Assembly: GCA_905211185.1 (NCBI GenBank)
Contig: CAJLZR010000004.1
Coordinates: 1-19,673, forward strand
Length of the DNA: 19,673 nt
DNA from: an uncultured Oscillospiraceae bacterium
Lineage (GTDB): Bacteria > Bacillota_A > Clostridia > Oscillospirales > Acutalibacteraceae
Reading direction: 5' to 3'
Shown: positions 15,785 through 19,673 of the stretch, piece after piece
How the letters are laid out: each line of letters starts with the position of its first letter
How positions within the stretch are numbered: the first letter of the stretch is position 1
Translations under genes and position numbers: made by a program
Notes under the pieces: generated by a model
Databases searched by the model: none
Told to the model about the DNA's origin: nothing
What the model saw: only the letters and a program-made list of their open reading frames with translations

Positions 15785-17155
15785 ATGAATACAATAGCAG
15801 CTATTTCCACAGCGCACGGCGTTGGCGGGATAGGAGTTATAAGAATATCGGGTGAAAACGCCGTAAAAATAGCCGAAAAAGTGTTTGTTCCTTTTGTTGG
15901 GGAGCAAGTTGATTGTTTGCAAAAACTGGGCGGTTATAGAGCAAAATACGGGAAAATAATCGAAAGTGGAGAGTATATCGATGAAGCTGTTGCGCTTGTT
16001 TTTAAAGCGCCACACAGTTATACCGGTGAAGATGTTGTGGAAATATCTTGCCACGGAGGGCTTTATCTTACAAAACGTGTGCTCAGAGCTGTTTTGGAGG
16101 CGGGTGCTCAGCCCGCAGAGGCCGGAGAGTTTACTAAAAGAGCGTTTTTAAACGGAAAAATAGACCTTTCGCAAGCGGAATCAGTTATGGATTTAATTTC
16201 CGCAAAAAGCAAGTGTGCAAATAAAGTTGCTTTTGAGATGCGCCAAGGTAAATCGTCAGATAAAATAAATGAAATAAAAGAAAAGCTTACTGATATTTCC
16301 GCTGGACTGAGTGTTTGGGCGGATTATCCCGAGGAAGATATTCCACAAATAGATAAAAAAACGTTGAAAAAAAGCGTTTTGGAGATTACCCAAAAACTTG
16401 AAAATATGATAGATAATTACGATACTTTTAAAGCTATTAAAAACGGCGTAAAAACAGCAATTATAGGGCGGCCGAATGTTGGAAAATCAACTCTTATGAA
16501 TTTGCTTGCCGATTCTCAAAAATCTATAGTTACGGATATTCCCGGTACTACAAGAGATGCTATAGAAGAAAATATTATGATAGGCGATATTCCCGTTTGT
16601 TTGATCGATACCGCGGGAATTCACGAAACTTACGATAAAGTTGAAAAAATAGGGGTCGAAAAAGCAAGAAAAACAATGAAAGAAGCTGAAATTACTCTTT
16701 TTATGGTTGATGTCTCCTCCCCACTTAGTAATGAAGATAAAGAACTTTTAAAGGAAATTGATAAAGAAAAGACCATTATATTGTTAAATAAATGCGATAA
16801 AGAAAAGAAAGTAAAAAGCAACGAATTACTAACATTTTCTGATAAAATTGTTGAATTATCGGCACTAAAAAACCAAGGTACGGAACAACTAAAAGAAATT
16901 ATCGAAAATATGGTTGGTTTATCAAAGTTTGATCCGTCTGAAGCGGTAATTTCCAACGAAAGGCAGCTTTATTCCTTAAAAAAAGCAAAATCTATTCTAA
17001 ATCAGGTTTTGTCCGAGCTCGAAATTGGTATTACTCTTGATGCGATAACGGTTTTGCTTCAAGATGCGCTTGATTTATTTATGGAGTTTACGGGAGAAAA
17101 AGCAAGCGAAGCAATTGTAAATAAGGTGTTTTCCAAGTTTTGTGTTGGAAAATAG
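15785..17155 (+). CDS. mnmE: tRNA modification GTPase MnmE
   Basis: MnmE and MnmG together install the (carboxymethyl)aminomethyl group on wobble uridine 34 of several tRNAs. The N-terminal folate-binding domain begins MNTIAAISTAHGVGGIGVIR. The GTPase domain has GRPNVGKS (228-235), the G2 segment GTTRD (254-258), DTAG (275-278) and NKCD (335-338). The C-terminal motif CVGK ends the protein, with the catalytic Cys in place. The family-like start is the ATG at 15785 (456 aa); a longer frame from 15692 runs through the jag terminator hairpin and is rejected. The ribosome site is weak (AAGAG). mnmG follows 48 bases later. Confidence 0.97.
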   Translation: MNTIAAISTAHGVGGIGVIRISGENAVKIAEKVFVPFVGEQVDCLQKLGGYRAKYGKIIESGEYIDEAVALVFKAPHSYTGEDVVEISCHGGLYLTKRVLRAVLEAGAQPAEAGEFTKRAFLNGKIDLSQAESVMDLISAKSKCANKVAFEMRQGKSSDKINEIKEKLTDISAGLSVWADYPEEDIPQIDKKTLKKSVLEITQKLENMIDNYDTFKAIKNGVKTAIIGRPNVGKSTLMNLLADSQKSIVTDIPGTTRDAIEENIMIGDIPVCLIDTAGIHETYDKVEKIGVEKARKTMKEAEITLFMVDVSSPLSNEDKELLKEIDKEKTIILLNKCDKEKKVKSNELLTFSDKIVELSALKNQGTEQLKEIIENMVGLSKFDPSEAVISNERQLYSLKKAKSILNQVLSELEIGITLDAITVLLQDALDLFMEFTGEKASEAIVNKVFSKFCVGK

Positions 17156-17174
17156 TTTTTAAAAATAGTTTTTA
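17149..17174. repeat. Tandem 13-bp duplication at the mnmE stop
   Basis: AAAATAGTTTTTA occurs twice without a gap (17149-17161 and 17162-17174). The first copy contains the mnmE stop codon TAG. It looks like a recent slippage duplication in the gap before mnmG. Confidence 0.8.
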
Positions 17175-17203
17175 TATGGTTTATATTTTTAGAGGTGTAA
17201 GTT

Positions 17204-19111
17204 TTGGAAAAGGAAGAAAGTTTAAGTAAAAATTATTTCATGGAAGAATATGACGTAAGCGTTATAGGAGCAGGACATGCCGGTATAGAAGCAGCTTTGG
17301 CAAGCGCACGACTTGGCTGCAAAACTGCTGTTTTTGTTATAAATCTAGATTCTGTTGGAAATTGCCCGTGCAATCCTTCAATTGGCGGTACTGCAAAAGG
17401 GCATTTGGTGTGCGAAATTGATGCTCTTGGCGGAGAAATGGGAAGAACCACAGATGAGTGTTTTTTGCAAAGCAGAATGCTAAATTTGGGCAAAGGCCCG
17501 GCTGTTCACTCGCTTAGGGCTCAGATTGATAGAAACAAATATAAAGAAATAATGAAGCATAAGCTCGAGCTGCAGGAAAATCTTAGTTTAAAGCAATCAG
17601 AAATAATTGATATTAGTTTTGATAAAAACGAAAATAAGTGGTTTTTAAAATCAAGAAATAATATGGTTTTTAAGTCTAAGTGTGTAATTTTGGCAACAGG
17701 TACGTTTTTAGAGGGTGTTGTTCATATCGGAGAGACTTCCTATCAAAGCGGCCCTGACGGAATATTTCCTTCTGTATTACTTGGCGAGTCACTAAAAAAG
17801 CTCGGACTAAAACTTAAAAGATTTAAAACAGGAACTCCGGCAAGGGTTTTAAAATCAAGTATAAATTTTGAAGGTCTTGAAGAGCAAGTTGGTGATGAGA
17901 AAATCGTTCCATTTTCAATGGATACCGAAAATATAGGAGAAAACAAAGTAAAATGCTATATCTCTTGGACGAACGATAAAACAAAAGAAGTTATACTTAA
18001 AAATATCCACAGAGCACCGATGTATAGTGGGAAAATAGGGGGCGTTGGCCCTAGATATTGCCCGAGTATTGAAGATAAAATAATGCGTTTTCCAGATAAA
18101 AAAAGGCATCAATTGTTTATAGAACCTTGCGGATTAAATACGGAAGAAATGTATTTGCAAGGAATGTCTACATCACTTCCCGAAGAAGTGCAAATAGAAA
18201 TGTATAGAACAATTCCTGGGCTTGAAAACGTAAAAATCATGAGAGCTGCTTATGCAATTGAATATGATATTGCCGACCCAGAACAAATGAATTTAAGTTT
18301 GGAATTTAAAGATTTCCCGGGACTCTTTGGTGCGGGGCAATTTAACGGAAGTTCAGGTTATGAAGAAGCGGCGGCACAAGGGTTAATTGCGGGGATAAAT
18401 GCAGCACTTAAAGTGAAAAATAAAGAACCGCTTATTTTGGATAGAGGAAGTTCATATATAGGGACGCTAATTGATGATTTGGTCACAAAAGGAGTGCAAG
18501 ATCCTTACAGAATGATGACGTCTCGTTCTGAATATAGATTAGTTTTGCGGCAAGACAATGCCGATGAAAGATTAACTCCAATCGGAAGAAGAATCGGTTT
18601 GATTACAGATGAAAGGTATAAAAAATTTGAAGAAAACCAAAATCTTAAAAAAGAGGAAATTTATAGGGTAAATCATACCGTTATATCGCCAAGTGATGCT
18701 CTAAATAATATGCTTGTTTCACGTGAAACATCACCTATAATTACTGGTATTAAAATGAGTGATTTGCTCAAAAGACCGCAGATTACTTATGATGATTTAA
18801 AAGAATTTGATAAAAGTAGGCCTGCAATTGATGAGTCTATTTTTGAAAAAGTGCAAGTTGAAATAAAATACGAAGGATATATAGCAAGGCAAAATAATCA
18901 AATAAAGGAGCTTCGGCGTCTTGAAGAAAAAGTTTTGCCAAGCGATATAAATTATAAAGAAATTAAAGGATTACGTTTGGAAGCGACCGAAAAACTTGGA
19001 AAAATAAGGCCTGAAAATATAGGACAAGCTTCAAGAATTTCAGGCGTCAGCCCTGCGGATATATCAGTTCTTATAATTTGGCTTGCATCTAAATCTAAAA
19101 AAGGAAATTAG
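17204..19111 (+). CDS. mnmG: tRNA uridine-5-carboxymethylaminomethyl modification enzyme MnmG
   Basis: This is the FAD-dependent partner of MnmE (GidA). The dinucleotide-binding motif is GAGHAG at 22-27. The active-site region CPCNPSIGGTAKGH starts at about residue 54, and a second family block reads SRSEYRLVLRQDNAD. The C-terminal helical domain (from about GYIARQNNQI) ends GQASRISGVSPADISVLIIWL, as expected. At 635 residues it is full length. The start is TTG at 17204 with GAGGTG six to seven bases upstream; the ATG at 17240 has no ribosome site nearby and would still retain the FAD motif. rsmG begins seven bases after its stop. Confidence 0.97.
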   Translation: MEKEESLSKNYFMEEYDVSVIGAGHAGIEAALASARLGCKTAVFVINLDSVGNCPCNPSIGGTAKGHLVCEIDALGGEMGRTTDECFLQSRMLNLGKGPAVHSLRAQIDRNKYKEIMKHKLELQENLSLKQSEIIDISFDKNENKWFLKSRNNMVFKSKCVILATGTFLEGVVHIGETSYQSGPDGIFPSVLLGESLKKLGLKLKRFKTGTPARVLKSSINFEGLEEQVGDEKIVPFSMDTENIGENKVKCYISWTNDKTKEVILKNIHRAPMYSGKIGGVGPRYCPSIEDKIMRFPDKKRHQLFIEPCGLNTEEMYLQGMSTSLPEEVQIEMYRTIPGLENVKIMRAAYAIEYDIADPEQMNLSLEFKDFPGLFGAGQFNGSSGYEEAAAQGLIAGINAALKVKNKEPLILDRGSSYIGTLIDDLVTKGVQDPYRMMTSRSEYRLVLRQDNADERLTPIGRRIGLITDERYKKFEENQNLKKEEIYRVNHTVISPSDALNNMLVSRETSPIITGIKMSDLLKRPQITYDDLKEFDKSRPAIDESIFEKVQVEIKYEGYIARQNNQIKELRRLEEKVLPSDINYKEIKGLRLEATEKLGKIRPENIGQASRISGVSPADISVLIIWLASKSKKGN

Positions 19112-19117
19112 TTTATT

Positions 19118-19673
19118 ATGAATATTTTATTTGAAGAAGCAAAAAAAATCGGAATAAACTTAGATGAGGTTCAGCTTGATAAGTTTGAAAAATATAAGAA
19201 TTTTTTGCTTGAATATAATTTGCATACCAATCTAACATCTATTACAGAACCCGAAGATATAGCAATAAAACATTTTTTAGATAGCATATTGTTTTCTAAA
19301 TTTTTTAAAATACCGGAAAAAGCGAAAGTTATAGACGTCGGAACAGGTGCAGGATTTCCGGGAGTGCCTTTAAAGATATTGCAGGCGGATATAAATTTAA
19401 CTTTGGTTGATAGTTTAAATAAAAGAATAAAATTTTTAAATGAGTTGTGCGAAAAAATAGATATTAATGCAGAAGTTATACACGCAAGAGCAGAGGAGCT
19501 TAGTCATAAAGAAAAATATAGAGAAAAATTTGACATTGCGGTTTCAAGGGCTGTTGCACCGCTTAATGTTTTGTGCGAATACTGTATTCCATATTTAAAA
19601 ACAGGCGGATTTTTTGTTTCACTTAAAGGAGCAAATTTTGAAGAGGAAATAAAAAATTCAAAAAATGCACTGA
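19118..19673 (+). CDS. rsmG: 16S rRNA (guanine527-N7)-methyltransferase RsmG, 3' truncated by window end
   Basis: RsmG (GidB) methylates N7 of G527 in 16S rRNA using S-adenosylmethionine; its loss gives low-level streptomycin resistance in several bacteria. The 185 visible codons start MNILFEEAKKIGINLDEVQL. They contain the HFLDSI block (52-57), the SAM-binding motif VIDVGTGAGFPGVPL (71-85), the acidic ribose-contact region LTLVDSLNKR (94-103) and VSRAVAPL (142-149). The last 50 or so residues lie beyond the window. The ATG is preceded by AAAGGA about 12 bases upstream, close behind mnmG, so the two are probably co-transcribed. Confidence 0.96.
   Translation, partial: MNILFEEAKKIGINLDEVQLDKFEKYKNFLLEYNLHTNLTSITEPEDIAIKHFLDSILFSKFFKIPEKAKVIDVGTGAGFPGVPLKILQADINLTLVDSLNKRIKFLNELCEKIDINAEVIHARAEELSHKEKYREKFDIAVSRAVAPLNVLCEYCIPYLKTGGFFVSLKGANFEEEIKNSKNAL

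Noticed and set aside
18003..18011. ATATCCACA, one base from the DnaA box consensus
   Set aside because: A single site inside mnmG, far from the origin gap; expected by chance at this frequency.

Overview
This AT-rich window is the replication-origin neighbourhood of a low-GC Firmicute, most likely a member of class Clostridia. The gene order is the classical one: dnaA, dnaN, an S4 protein (yaaA), recF, remB, gyrB and gyrA run leftward on the minus strand, while rpmH, rnpA, yidD, yidC, jag, mnmE, mnmG and rsmG run rightward on the plus strand. The GyrA active-site text (PPAAYRYTE) and the Gyr[13 protein letters not shown] text fit Clostridia, but I cannot place the family.

Left arm (1-11897, minus strand unless stated). 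The extreme left edge is homopolymeric and may be a contig-end artefact. It is followed by a possible 38-residue plus-strand membrane peptide gene and a membrane-anchored protein of unknown function. gyrA ends in a clear intrinsic terminator. Between gyrA and gyrB sits a YcxB-like two-helix membrane protein with a good promoter of its own. Between gyrB and remB lie an intact zinc-knuckle membrane protein and, beside it, a decayed paralogue with two frame lesions in T runs that automatic gene calling would miss. recF, yaaA and dnaN are tightly packed.

Origin. The dnaN-dnaA gap holds a DnaA-trio-like tract (TAG TAA TAG TAG TAG) followed by a GC-rich cluster and then by repeated nonamers ending in TCAACA, in the same order and orientation as the B. 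subtilis basal unwinding system. I found no canonical TTATCCACA box in the intergenic regions. The WTCAACA motif recurs in the dnaA-dnaN gap, in the dnaA promoter and upstream of gyrA, and may be the local DnaA box.

Right arm (11898-19673, plus strand). A monocistronic cassette (promoter, a 283-residue protein with BspA-like leucine-rich repeats, terminator) lies between dnaA and rpmH, a junction that usually holds only regulatory DNA. After it come a consensus promoter, rpmH, a terminator or attenuator, rnpA, yidD, yidC, jag, a second hairpin, mnmE, mnmG and a 3'-truncated rsmG.

Together the window covers replication initiation (dnaA, dnaN), recombinational repair (recF), DNA supercoiling (gyrA, gyrB), membrane protein insertion (yidC, yidD), RNase P and ribosome components (rnpA, rpmH), an RNA-binding regulator (jag), tRNA wobble modification (mnmE, mnmG) and 16S rRNA methylation (rsmG). 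Non-ATG starts are frequent among these core genes: GTG for dnaA and recF; TTG for gyrB, yidC, mnmG and probably dnaN.
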